NCBI GenBank assembly: GCA_019096155.1
Contig: JAHCVI010000001.1
Location: forward strand, 13,293,243 to 13,357,242
Direction of reading: 5' to 3'
From: Staphylotrichum longicolle
Taxonomy: Eukaryota > Ascomycota > Sordariomycetes > Sordariales > Chaetomiaceae
DNA: 64,000 nt
Below are positions 1 through 10,800 of the stretch, in pieces. The translations under genes were made by a program, and so were the position numbers. The first letter of the stretch is position 1. Each line of letters opens with the position of its first letter. The notes beneath the pieces were generated by a model, which was not told the origin of the DNA, ran no database searches, and worked only from the letters and a program-made list of their open reading frames with translations.

Positions 1-1205
1 ACACGGACCTGCTCTGGGTCGACCAGATCTGCATCCGCCAGACCAGCGCGCAGGACAAGGACTGGCAGATCTCCAACATGTTTGACCTGTACGACCGCTG
101 CCGGATGTGCCTGGTGCTCCCCGGCGGGCTGCAGCGGCTTGCCTCCCCCGGAGAGGAGACCAACTGGATCGAGCGGTCGTGGACGCTGCAAGAGGCCATG
201 CCCGCATCCACGCACGTTCTTTTCGCCTGGGAGTTGCGGTGCGGAAGGCTCAGTGAAACTCTGACCACTGGCTACATCCAGGAGATTGAGACGGGGCGGA
301 GCGCTATGATGGAACTCGGGAAGCTGTTGCAGGCGGCGTATGTAGGGCCCTTGGGCTGGCGCGACCAACATGTCCGGGTCCGCCTGTTCGGTCCCAATCC
401 AGAGCCCATTCTGGCACTCATGGGGGCCAAGGAAGCGAGGGTACAAGAGATGAGGGAGATGGCCGTGTGGCGGAGCGCCTTGCTCCGGACCTGTTCCCAT
501 CCCCGCGACATGATCTTGAGCATCATGGGGATATTCGGCGTCAAGTTGGACGCGTCCAGCTACCAGAGGGGCGACAGGGAAAAGGCAGCGGCGGACCTGG
601 CGTTTGAGATGCTGAGGAGCGGGCGGAACGCATCGTGGCTGGGCGCGGCTCCGGCAAGCCCCAACCTGTCGAGCGTGTGCTCCATGCCGGCTTTCCCGGT
701 CGTCGACGGACGAGAGGTCTACTACACTGTCGACGGGTGCAAGAGGAAACCGTGGGAGGTCATGGGGTCAAACCTGGTCTGGTACGTCGAGCCGCTCGCG
801 ACAACAAGCATGCCAGAGAGAGGCGCCGGCCGTCTGCACATCACCGCCAAGAGCCTCACCGTGAAGGTTCAGGACCTGAAATCCGATGGGAAACCAGCGT
901 GGGGCGGGTTTTACTTCGCGGCGTCCCTGATTCTCGATGAGGGCCCCGAGAGGGGGCAAACCGTGAAAATCAACCTCTCGGCCTCGGTAGCAGAAGGCGG
1001 CTACCGGGCAGTGGTGGTGGGGTTGGTGCACCATTTTTGTCTTCCTGCTACCGCTGCGAGAGCCGTGCGGGGTGCAGCACTTCTTATGTTGTTGACATGG
1101 AATCCATCATTGGGTGGGTGGGAAATCGTGGCCTACGGGACGATTGCTGAGGTGGAGGATGTCACGAAAACTTGGCCAGAGGGTGTCCACTTGATTGGAA
1201 GTTGA
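1..1205 (+). CDS. HET-domain protein, 5'-truncated by window edge
   Basis: This is the 3' part of a heterokaryon-incompatibility (HET) domain protein. The frame is open from base 3, so the real start lies left of the window and the ATG at 78 is internal. The first visible residues, LLWVDQICIRQ, are the second conserved HET block. About 50 residues on, WIERSWTLQEA is the block that closes the HET core. The remaining ~330 residues show no domain I recognise. HET proteins act in allorecognition and can trigger cell death when alleles differ; that role is family knowledge and not shown here. The stop TGA is at 1203-1205. A second, much larger HET gene lies at 7847-12208, so this end of the window is HET-rich. 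Confidence 0.85.
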   Translation, partial: TDLLWVDQICIRQTSAQDKDWQISNMFDLYDRCRMCLVLPGGLQRLASPGEETNWIERSWTLQEAMPASTHVLFAWELRCGRLSETLTTGYIQEIETGRSAMMELGKLLQAAYVGPLGWRDQHVRVRLFGPNPEPILALMGAKEARVQEMREMAVWRSALLRTCSHPRDMILSIMGIFGVKLDASSYQRGDREKAAADLAFEMLRSGRNASWLGAAPASPNLSSVCSMPAFPVVDGREVYYTVDGCKRKPWEVMGSNLVWYVEPLATTSMPERGAGRLHITAKSLTVKVQDLKSDGKPAWGGFYFAASLILDEGPERGQTVKINLSASVAEGGYRAVVVGLVHHFCLPATAARAVRGAALLMLLTWNPSLGGWEIVAYGTIAEVEDVTKTWPEGVHLIGS

Positions 1206-1484
1206 GCTTGAGCCGGGAGCCGACTGGGCCCGGGGAATAGTGATTAAGGGAGATGGTTTTCTTTCCTGCGCGCTGATCATGCCTGTAGGGCAGGCTGATA
1301 TGAATGTTCGTTGTTTTTTTGGCAGAGAAGAAAGACTCCAGCACCTTCCTCATGGATGTGTCAGGGAGCCACACCTTTGCTTGCCAAAAGATTAAGAATT
1401 TGACGAATTTACAGGACAATCACGAACCTTCAACGGCCCGCGCCATCCATTCATTAGAACCCCTCCAGCATTTACTGACTTCCT

Positions 1485-2402
1485 TCACTCCACATAAACA
1501 AACGACGACGCCTCGCTCCAGTCCACCAACTCGGCGCCCCCGTCGCTCAGTAGTTGAGCATACGCTTCGTCGTCAAGATACCACCATTCCGACTCTGCGT
1601 CCAAAGGCGCAGGTTCTGCAACACGAACCCCTGGTTCCCGGCGATTATTTCCCTTTCTCCCCTTCTTCCTCGTTTGCACAAACCGAACAGTGTATGGGCA
1701 CACGACCGCCCCAAAGCCGTCGTGATCCACCTGAAGGTCCTCGACGCCAATGAAACCCCGACGAACAAGTTGTGCAATCTCCTTGTCTTCGGCGGTGGCA
1801 TCGGCTGCTATTGGTTCCTGGCCCCGTGGCCACGCTTTCCGGTTCGCCGCGTGTATTCGTGCGACGTCGCCGTCGGCAGATGCCAGGCTGAAGCCCTCGT
1901 CGATCTGGTCCCTGGGGCCGGTGCATGATTTTGCTTGTCGCGGCCGTCCTCTCTTTGCGTCGAAATCGTGGTTGTGTTTTGACTTTGACGTCGGTGGCTT
2001 TGATCGTGCGGTAGGCAACGGCGACACCTCTCCCGTCTCTGCCCCCGTGCCTGTCTCACCATCGCCCTCAGCTGGCGTCCTCTCATCGAGCTCTCCCAGC
2101 TCACCAACAACAGCCATATCCGTACGGACACTCGAGCCCGGGGCTTCCTCGTCCTTGTCCTTGGTCTCGGCTGCCGCTGCCGCGGCCGCCGCAGCCATCA
2201 TGGCCCTCCTCTGGGCCTTGGGCAACGTCTTGGCTCGCTTGGCTGCGTTCTCTTTGCGCACGCGCTCGCATGCCTCTCGCTTGGCGGACGGCGTCCAAGA
2301 CCGAAACGCTTGGACGTAACACGGTCGGCTTTTCCAGTTTCCCCTCACGCTGCACCAGTGGCACTCTGGCCAGTCGCCGCAATTTCTGCTGTACCGGCCC
2401 AT
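1485..2402 (-). CDS. hypothetical protein, basic N-terminus with Ala tract
   Basis: A 305-codon single-exon frame starts at a true ATG (2402). The N-terminus has four spaced cysteines (residues about 8, 14, 17 and 27) in a Cys/Trp-rich segment that could be a small zinc knuckle. A Lys/Arg-rich helix-like region and nine consecutive alanines follow, around residues 70-80, then a low-complexity Thr/Pro/Lys part. The C-terminal ~100 residues look folded, with a VRFVQTRKK segment and the acidic, aromatic end SEWWYLDDEAYAQLL. I do not recognise a family. The frame is long, keeps an even composition and lies alone between two other genes, which supports a real gene, but no conserved motif proves it. 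No intron is evident. Confidence 0.5.
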   Translation of the reverse strand: MGRYSRNCGDWPECHWCSVRGNWKSRPCYVQAFRSWTPSAKREACERVRKENAAKRAKTLPKAQRRAMMAAAAAAAAAETKDKDEEAPGSSVRTDMAVVGELGELDERTPAEGDGETGTGAETGEVSPLPTARSKPPTSKSKHNHDFDAKRGRPRQAKSCTGPRDQIDEGFSLASADGDVARIHAANRKAWPRGQEPIAADATAEDKEIAQLVRRGFIGVEDLQVDHDGFGAVVCPYTVRFVQTRKKGRKGNNRREPGVRVAEPAPLDAESEWWYLDDEAYAQLLSDGGAELVDWSEASSFVYVE

Positions 2403-3508
2403 TGCTGTTGGTGTGGTTTGTGTGGTTCGTTGGCGGGATGTTTGATGCGAGTTGCGTGGATGTTGTTCCAGTTAGTTGGTTTCCGTGAAGGCATTGTCTT
2501 GAATCAACGATCAGTGACTTTGGTGGTGATTGGCAGAGGACAGTGTTTCTGCATTGATTCTGTTTAGAGGCCTGTGTTCCTTTTTCAAGTATTCTGTTTT
2601 GGAAGCGGCGAAATTCCTCTAATGACGGGAGCGTCCTATTCGCCAGTGACTCATGCGGCGTCCTTCTGTGCCCCAACACAGGACGGGTGCACACACAAGT
2701 TCCCAGCTTATTTCACGCATGGCGAGGCCTGTCCACTCAGCCACAGGGACCCAGTGCACTTTTTGGTATACCATCATTTTCGCCCGCTCAAGCCTTTGTC
2801 AACATCTTGATGAGAAAGGAGATAACGTCCTGGTAGGTGGTTGGTCAAACACCGACGGCAAGGATGTTCTTTGATCCCCAAATTAACCAGTTGTCTTGGA
2901 CTGCTGCCTGATGGCCCGCCATTCTTCCTCAAAACCTTCACGTGATCTATCCGAGCTGCAACGCCCGGGTCCTGCACGTGTTGTGTCCGAATGGTGTGGG
3001 GCATGAGGTTGGATGAAGAAAAAAAGGGTGCTCCGCCACGTCCATTCCGCACCCGACACATGGGCAAGGAGCGCTCGACTCCACGGTTGCGGCGCAGATG
3101 AGGACGATTCCTCCAAATCAGCCTCGAACTCGTCATGGTCGTGGAACTTTCGATTAGAATTCGGTACCGAGCACCCGTTTTCACAGGCGGGCAGTCGTGT
3201 TTTTCGGGCTGTGGCTGGACCCCTGAAAGCTTGGGGGAGCTCCCGATCCGAGCGAGCAAATCAAGCAACCCGATGACAACCAGGCGACCCCTGTTTGTTG
3301 GTGTTGTCTCTGAGATGATCGACTCCGTGCTCGCTCTTTAAGATGTGGTGCCAATGCGACTTGGACAAGGCTCACGCGATCTGGAATTTTGGGGAGTTTG
3401 GTATAAGAGTCGTCGTTGTTCGCAGTCCATTGATAGAGCTTAATACCTGGTGTTCACACATTGCTTCTTTCCCTACCTCGTTGGCGCTGTGGAGTCAACG
3501 CTTGAATC
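2403..3508. other. intergenic, nothing recognised
   Basis: About 1.1 kb with only short overlapping frames lacking domain features. It includes the presumed promoters of the leftward gene ending at 2402 and the rightward beta-lactamase-like gene starting at 3509. I see no RNA gene or repeat. Confidence 0.5.
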
Positions 3509-5410
3509 ATGTATTCCGCATTGAAAGCCGGTTTTCTCGCCCTCCCGTACCTGAGTCTAGGTGCCCTGGCCGCTCTCGATGGCCACTGCCCTCCCCTCGG
3601 CCCAGTCCTTCCCGCTCCCACACAGCCCAGCAAACATGAAGCCGTACCTGCGGCAGCAGCTGCACTCCGCGGAATCATCGACCAGGTGACAGCAACTTAC
3701 AATGGCTCTGCGGTAGCCATTGGTGTCAAGTCCATCCACGAAAGCAAACTTCTCTTCGAGTATGCCCACACACCGGCAAACAAAGAGAAGCGGGGGGCGC
3801 AAAAGGTGGACTCGGACACAGTGTTTCGGCTAGGTAGCCTGACCAAGGTGTTTCCCGTTCTGGCGCTGCTGAAGCTCAAGGACCGCGGAGTCCGCCTTGA
3901 CGACCCCATCACCAAGTACGTGCCCGAGCTGAGGGGTCTGAAAAAGCAGGCAAGGGAGGACAGCCCTGTCTGGGTGGTCGACTGGGATGAGGTGACGCTT
4001 GGGGCGTTGGCGTCGCATATGGCTGGTATTCCTTCAGATTGTAAGTCTGGCGCCAAACACGTCTCCTTAACTGTGACTGACAGGCGACAGTGATCACGGA
4101 TATTGCCCCCTTTGGCAACCTCTCTGCATATGGGTACCCGCCAGCCAACACCTCCAGGATGCTTGGTTGCTCTGGCTTCTTTGGGACAGCCCCGTGTAAT
4201 AAGACTGGTGAGTGGCTCATAATATCCCGAGAGTCAAAACTCCGAAGCTCACAGCAGTAGCGTTCTTCGAGCATTACGGCCAGCGCCCTCCAGCTCAGGT
4301 CCCGTTCTCTTCGCAAACCGTCTATTCCAATATTGCGTTTCCCATCCTCAGCTTCGCCGTTGAGGCAATCACCAAGCGGCCTTTCGCGGAGTTTGTCACC
4401 AACGAGATTTGGAAACCTTCCAAAATGACTCGCAGCTTCACAACAAAACCAGATGATGCCCTAGGTTTTATCCCGCCCAAAGACATCTGGTGGGATGCCA
4501 ATCTCGGCTTCGAAGGCCCGTACGTCTTTTACTTTCCTCTCGCCCCCGTCTGAACACACAAACTCACATGCTCCCCAGTGAAGGCGGGTACTTTTCCACC
4601 ATCAACGACCTCCACCGCTTCTTCGACGCCATCCTTCTAAACAAACTCCTCCCGCCCGCCCAAACCCGCAAGTGGCTCAAACCCGTGACCGCCACCTCCT
4701 CTACCGGCCTCTTGATCGGCCAGCCCTGGGAGATCTTCCGCGCCGAGAACGTCACCAGCGACGGCCGCATGATCGAGATCTACACCAAGACCGGCGACCT
4801 CATTGCCTACCACTCCATCCTCGTGCTCATCCCCGACTACGACCTCGTCGCGACCATGCTCCTCGCCGGCCCCGAGGTCTCGGGCAGCGCCATGACGCTG
4901 ATGCTCTCCCGCATCATCCAGACCCTCCTCCCGGCCGTAGAACAGGCCGGCAAGGCCGAGGCGAGGGCCGCCTACGGCGGCACGTACGTCGACAAGGCCA
5001 CCAACTCGAGCATCACCCTCTCTCTATCCGACGACGGGCCGGGGTTTTCCATCTCCAGATATGTCATTCGCGGCGTGGACGTGCCGTCCACCGACCCGGG
5101 CAGCACGCTCCCGCCCGCGACGCCGCCGCGGCTCGACCCGCCCATGCGGTACAGGTTGTATCCGGCTACGGCGAACTCGGGACGGCAGACGTCGTGGCGC
5201 GCCGTGGGGACGAGGGGGACGGCGGCGCAGGTCGACAAGGCGGATGCGCAGATCGTGTGGCCCATGGCGTCGTGTCTGACCTGGGCCATGATGGATCGCG
5301 TGACGTATAATATGGGGGCGAGGGATCACTTTGTGTTTGATGTCGAACGGGGGAAGGTGAAGGGGGTCGAGGCGGTGGGGTATGGGGTGTTTATGAAGAA
5401 GGAGTGCTGA
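3509..5410 (+). CDS. secreted serine beta-lactamase-like hydrolase
   Basis: Four exons join as 3509..4040, 4091..4207, 4258..4519 and 4579..5410, giving 580 aa. All three introns (about 50-60 bp) have GT-AG ends and consistent phases. The N-terminus is a hydrophobic signal peptide ending near AALDG. The class C beta-lactamase/transpeptidase fold is shown by the nucleophile motif SLTK (Ser110, Lys113) after FRLG, and by a Tyr-Ser-Asn (YxN) motif in exon 3 followed by IAFPILSFAVEAIT. The EGGYFST segment matches the region after the catalytic core. The C-terminal ~250 residues form the extra domain common in fungal members. Such proteins are usually secreted esterases or amidases of unknown substrate and not antibiotic resistance enzymes. 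It has no obvious partner nearby. Confidence 0.85.
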
Positions 5411-6072
5411 GACGTGGGAGGGTGGTGAGTTGTTGGTGTTTGCTTTGTTGGGTGTACAGACAGATGTTTTTCCATAGATATGGGGGTGTTGGAATAATTA
5501 AGAGATTTATCTAGACAGCCGAGTTGTAATAATAGTATAGAGATAACATCGCCCTCGAGGTTCAAAGTTGTTTCGCTTTGTAAGTTGTGATTGACCACCA
5601 AAAAAAAAGAGAAAGAAAAAAAGAAAAGAAAAGGGAATGTGAGAAAGGAAACAAACAATAGAGAGGGCAGAGAGGGGCGGCAGGAAGGAACAGGAGACGC
5701 CAAAAAGCTTACCGGCTCACCTCCCCCTCGGTTCCGGGATCGGGAAGCCGGCTACGAAAACCTCTTTTGAGTGTTTTACTTCGCAGTCGAACTGGTGACC
5801 TCTCTTGAGTGAGAGGTGCAATCCGACCGTGGCTGGCGGCCGAGCCAGACTCCCCCCATTGAGCCAAATGGCCTTTTGGGGGGAGCTGGTGAAAGAGGGG
5901 ATGCTGGACCTAATACATATAGTGCGGGCAGGAAGGTACGTGATCAAGCGGGGAGCCAGGGGCTGCTACTGGGACAAGCCCGGTCAAAGCTTCAGACGAA
6001 AACAGATGAGAGCCTCGAAGACAACCCTGCAGTCGTGACGGCAACCACTTCCCCAACACCATGGCCTGACAT
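5411..6072. other. intergenic with purine-rich tract and Pol III-like element
   Basis: After the beta-lactamase stop there is an A/G-rich tract (about 5600-5650), then the possible Pol III element annotated at 5702-5880. Nothing else is recognised. Confidence 0.4.
5702..5880 (-). ncRNA. possible Pol III-transcribed tRNA-like or SINE-like element
   Basis: On the minus strand there is a box A-like TGGCTCAATGG (5866-5856) and, about 65 bp on, a box B-like AGTTCGACTGC (5793-5783). A perfect 7-bp hairpin (ACCTCTC/GAGAGGT) lies between them. A run of five T (5706-5702) could terminate Pol III. I could not fold a canonical tRNA from it: the T stem is poor. It may be a degenerate tRNA, a tRNA-derived SINE, or chance. 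Confidence 0.25.
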
Positions 6073-7163
6073 TTACGCCTTTTCACCTGACAACGACAGA
6101 TTCTTGGATCCACGGCCACCCGCAAGGCCATCAAAATACTTCCCGGTAACATCTTCCAGGGCTGTACCCCCGTATGTCTTGCCAATCGCCATCCCGATCA
6201 GCTCCGCATGCGTGATAAGCCCCAGCCGGAGGGCGTCATGCATGAGATCGAACAGTCCATGTTGGCTGACACCGCGTCGGATCCGTTCTGCGAGATGTGT
6301 CAGAGAAGTGAGCAACAACCTTTGCTCGCGTACTCACTCTTCATGACTGGGTCTCTGCCTTTTCGCAGTTTGATCTCGTATCTTCCCAGGCTCGACCTGG
6401 GATATTCTGTCTTGAGGCTTACGGGATGTCCAAGGCTGGTGATTCTGTAGTCAAGGCCTCCCTTCTCGCTCTCGAACTGAAAGTACCGGGGTGACTCTAG
6501 GGATACACAAACAACGTTAGTTTCCCTGTTCCCTGCTATTGACTGGTACAGCAGGAGCGCAGGATCATACGAACCAGTGCTTTTCTCGGCCTCGACTTTG
6601 CTCTTGTTCACGACGCTGAGACCGATACCCGCCGGGTCAACTTCTGCCCTCTGGAGCGTGCTTCGGATCGCATCGTCGTCCTCTTGACCGCATTAGTCAA
6701 CCCTCCATACTTTTGTCACTCCTCATGAACACTGACTGTATATCATCACACCGTGCTCAAATCGAGATTGGCCGGAGTAGCAGATGAGGAAGAAGGAGTC
6801 GACGAACCCGACAAGCCGAACCTTGCCGGCCCATCTTTCACCATTGATCAAGATATCCCAGGGATGGATATCACTGCTTGTATTAGCTCCTCGCATCACA
6901 CAGCCTATTGCACAGAGTTGTTCTCACTAGTCACACTCAATGCTCTTTTGGTCGACTGATCGGCCATGTACCTGAAGCACGCGATGATACGACGCCATGC
7001 TTTGCTCGGCTTGATATTCGAATCGGAAGTAAGGGGGCAGGAATTGAACAACGCGAACTTTCAAGGAGCTCGCCAGCAGAGAACAGCAAACGATCGCTTC
7101 GATCGCATCTGCAAAGAAAATGGCGGTGCGTTTTGTCTGAGAGGTCACGATCAGCTGTCAGGG
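6073..7163 (-). CDS. hypothetical spliced gene, 5' end unresolved
   Basis: Exons that keep one frame through GT-AG introns can be joined as complement of 6928..about 7163, 6737..6876, 6575..6682, 6338..6496 and 6073..6287. The introns have clear branch points (AGCTAATAC, TTGACTAAT, AACTAACG). The protein reads smoothly across every junction, with segments such as DIHPWDILINGERW, YFQFESEKGG and LGLITHAELIGMAIG, and ends at 6073. I recognise no domain. Upstream of about 7163 the frame meets a stop, so either another exon lies further right or translation starts at the ATG of MASYHRV near 7003. The donor GTTCGT of the third intron is weak. The consistent phases make a real gene likely, but function is unknown. 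Confidence 0.5.
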
Positions 7164-7846
7164 AAGAGGGATTCAAGCTGAGAATCGCCCACCTAGCCAG
7201 GATCATGGCCGCGCGAACCGACAGAAACACCTTACTGGAGCGCGAGTACGAAGATGCGCGAGATTACGGCCGCAGCTCAATGCAACACCAAGAACATCGG
7301 GCATCAACCTATTCCGCATCTAGCTATGGCTCGACAAAGGCTCCCGAGGGCCATTGGAATGGGCTTGCGCGATGGCAGCTGAACGGGATGTTGGTGGTGG
7401 GGATGGGTCAATCACTGGATGAGCGGAACCGTCGTGCAGCTGGATCTTCGTTTGTGATACGCTGGATGCATACCTGCAGAGCACCAAACGCGAGTTTATT
7501 GGGCCCTGTGCTAGGTGGTACGGGATGGACGGCATGATTTGTTCTGCCCTTTGCTGCTCGAGGCTTCATCTGCTTCTTGTCCGTTGAATCTGACGCGAAA
7601 GAGTGCCTCTTCATTATCGTACCCTCTTCTGCGCAGTAAAAAGCGTGTCCTTCCGGTTCGAGACTGTGATCAGCACCTGATCAAGAGTGTTTTGGCCTTG
7701 TATGTTGATACTTCATGACTGATTCGATAATGTGCTAATATCCCTTCTAGCGATCCCTGCAAAGCATACCGAGCTGTTTTCTCAGTTAGAGCTCGGTGCC
7801 TCACCTATATTACCATTGGACAGTCATTAGCACCAAACCAGCGACT
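7164..7846. other. intergenic or unresolved 5' exons
   Basis: This stretch holds the promoter and leader of the large HET gene and possibly 5' exons of the leftward gene; a minus-strand ATG frame at 7614-7408 is one candidate. I could not settle a model. Confidence 0.35.
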
Positions 7847-10800
7847 ATGGCGCTTCCCTTGGACACTGCCAAGTTGCAAGGCAACGCCATGGCCAAGGTG
7901 TTGGACATGGTGGACCTGACGCCCGAGACTCTCGCCAAAACCTTCAAGGACTTCGGCGAGAGCCCAGAGAAGCTGCGCGCTCTGCTCAACCTTTGGTTTG
8001 TCCCCTGGTTCAAGCCGACCTTTGTCCCAGACCAAAAACATGCTGTTGCTGGCTTGCGGGATGTCGAGTTTCTTGGGACAGCCGACCTACCACCCGGGCA
8101 GCTCCCGTACCGCATGTTCGACATCGAGACTGGCAATCTCGTCGAGTTTCCAGCCATTGGTGCCCGTGGCCAGTATTGCATGCTGTCCCACCGGTGGAAG
8201 GGTGTCGAGCTCACTCTCAGCTACATCAAGGAGGCGCGAAGAAAGGAGCTGGAGCGTGCCAGGGATGCACGCAAACAAGGCCGCACGACCAAGTGCAGTG
8301 GCAAAAAAGGGGATGTGGAGTTGGTGCTGAACCAAAGTCGGCTTGACATCGAGGAACAAGAAAGCTTGGTCCGAGATCTGTACGTGGAGGAAGAACCGGC
8401 CCAAACACCGGGGAGTGTTGAAATTGGCAGGCTTCTAAATCGCCGTCTCAAAGCGCGCGGTGCTGAAGACGCGCTCGGATGGGCAAGGGACAGTGAGGAC
8501 CAAATCAGATCCAAGCTCCGGTTTGCGCAGATGGAGCAGAGGATTTTCAGCCATCTCGTGGATCAGATGCAAGAACAGGTTCAGGAGAAACTTGAGGAGC
8601 ATTTGGGACCCCCGGATGAGGCAGACAAGACTCGTCTCAGCAGCTCATCCTCTCTGGGAGTTGGCAACGAGGTGGTGAACGGGGTCCGGGCCGAACTCAC
8701 CGCCGCCGAGTACAAGCTCAAAACCGCCCAAGCAAACCGGGATTCAGTACAGGGCGACATCGAATACTTCCAACGGCATCACCATCTCCGCGATGCGCTC
8801 GACGAATTGGTCCGCCGTCTGCAGATGTGGAAATCAGCCATTAAGCTGGAGCGGGCCATTGAGCTGGCCGATGAAATCTTCAAGACCAAGCTTTTCCAAC
8901 ACCGGGAAAAATGCTACTTGTGGACCGACACATGCTGCATTGACAAGTCAAATGGTGGGGAGCTTTCAGAGTCGCTATCGCTGATGGGCGATTGGTACGC
9001 CGACGCCGAATTCACCTTGGTGCAAATCGACACCCCCTACCGGGAGGCGGATGCCGTCAGAGACTGGCAACGCTTTGAAGTCGAAAGAAAGGGAGGGAAA
9101 GTCACAGATACGAAGCCCAACATTCAAGGATTCGGAGATGTCAAGGGCTATCGCCCAGAATGGTCCACGCGTGCTTGGACACTGCAGGAACTGGTGATGA
9201 GCAAGACAACCTTCTACGTGAACTCTGAGTGGACACCCCTGAGTCGACCTGTCGAAAGCCTCGGGTACTTCTACTACCTCATCCCGTTCATCGCGCTATA
9301 CACACGAGGCGACAGCACCAACATTTACGCGTCTTCCGGAAATCTTCAAGGCTTCTGGAACGTCAGCATCCTGGAAAATATTGCGGGCAGCCAGGGGTCT
9401 CTTGGCGGACTGGAGCGGCTTCGGGAGAATATCAAAGGAAGGAAAGATGAAGTTGTCCGAGTCGAGGTGGCTCAGAAACTGATTGCCCTTCTTGAAGCCG
9501 TTGGCGTTCCGATCCCAAGCAACCTGACCGCTGAGACGTCAACATCAGAACTCGCCCGGGCTGTGTACATTGCCGCTGCAGACTCGGCTGACGACAGAGA
9601 AACGTCCAGTGGCAGGCGTGAAATCCTCCGTCAGCTCCAGCAACATCTGCCCAAACCGGACCTGTCGTCACTGCCCGGCAATCTCTCCGAGAAGGAGACA
9701 ACGGAAGAGATGGCCCAACACGCCATCAACTTTATCCTTCAGTGTCTGGTTGCCGAGACCGAGGAGCTCATTCTCGCAGACCGGAAGTATGTCGCCGACT
9801 TTGGGCAGGTTGAGCAACTTGGGGCGTGGCAGCAGGGGACAGGCCGAACCGGGTTTTCCGCCCAGAGCGTGCTCGAGGTCTCCGGAAAGCGTAAGGCCAC
9901 TGTTGCAACGGACAGGTCGTATGCCCTGATGGGGGTTCTGGGAGTTCGCTTTCCCACCTTCCCTGCTGAAGGGTATGTCAAAGCGCTGGCACGGTTGCTC
10001 GACGAGGTGGTGATTACTCGCAACGATGTCTCCGTGTTCAACTGGACGGGCATGGAGATGGGGAGCTCGATCCGCGGCAGATCGATGTACCCTTCCTCGC
10101 ACACGGCGTATGGGAATCTAGAGGACAGGGGCAAGCGGTACAACCTTCTTCTCTCTGCGAGGGCCCAAGACAAGATGGCGGATGTTGTGGCGACGTACCA
10201 CACTGTCATCCACACTTTGCGCAGTGCCATCGACTTCTTGAAAGACAAAGAACGCAAGAGCCTCCCCCTCAACTGGATCGAGCGGATTGTGCAACTCATC
10301 CTCCTCAACGGCTTCCGAGAGCTCAAACCTCAACAAGATGCTTTCGGCAGAATCATTGGGTACATTGGAGAATACTGCAAAAAGGAGAGGCTGGAGGCAG
10401 CCAAGGAGAAGGAAGCGAAGATGGCTGAAACTGCTGCAACTTCGCCTACGACACCAGACAAGGGTTCCTCATTCCTCAAGAGACCTACGATGCCGTCCAT
10501 GTCGTCCATGCCGTCATTGTCAACCCCTTCGTTGTCGGTGCCATCGTTGCCATCATTCTCGACGTCGTCCTTTTCGTTGCCAGGGAGGAAGAGTACCACG
10601 ACGCCAAAAGAGACGGAGAGTGTGGATACAGGCAAGAAGGCATCCAAGTTCTCAGGTCTCGGAAAGAGTGTCAAAGCACCATCTTTTGGGCTTTTGAAGA
10701 AGGGCTCTGATTCCACGCCGATACAAGATCCAGTTGCGGCCGAGGCTCCAGCAACACCCCAGAGTCCAGAGCCAGCAGACGCTATTTCTGATCCTCCACC

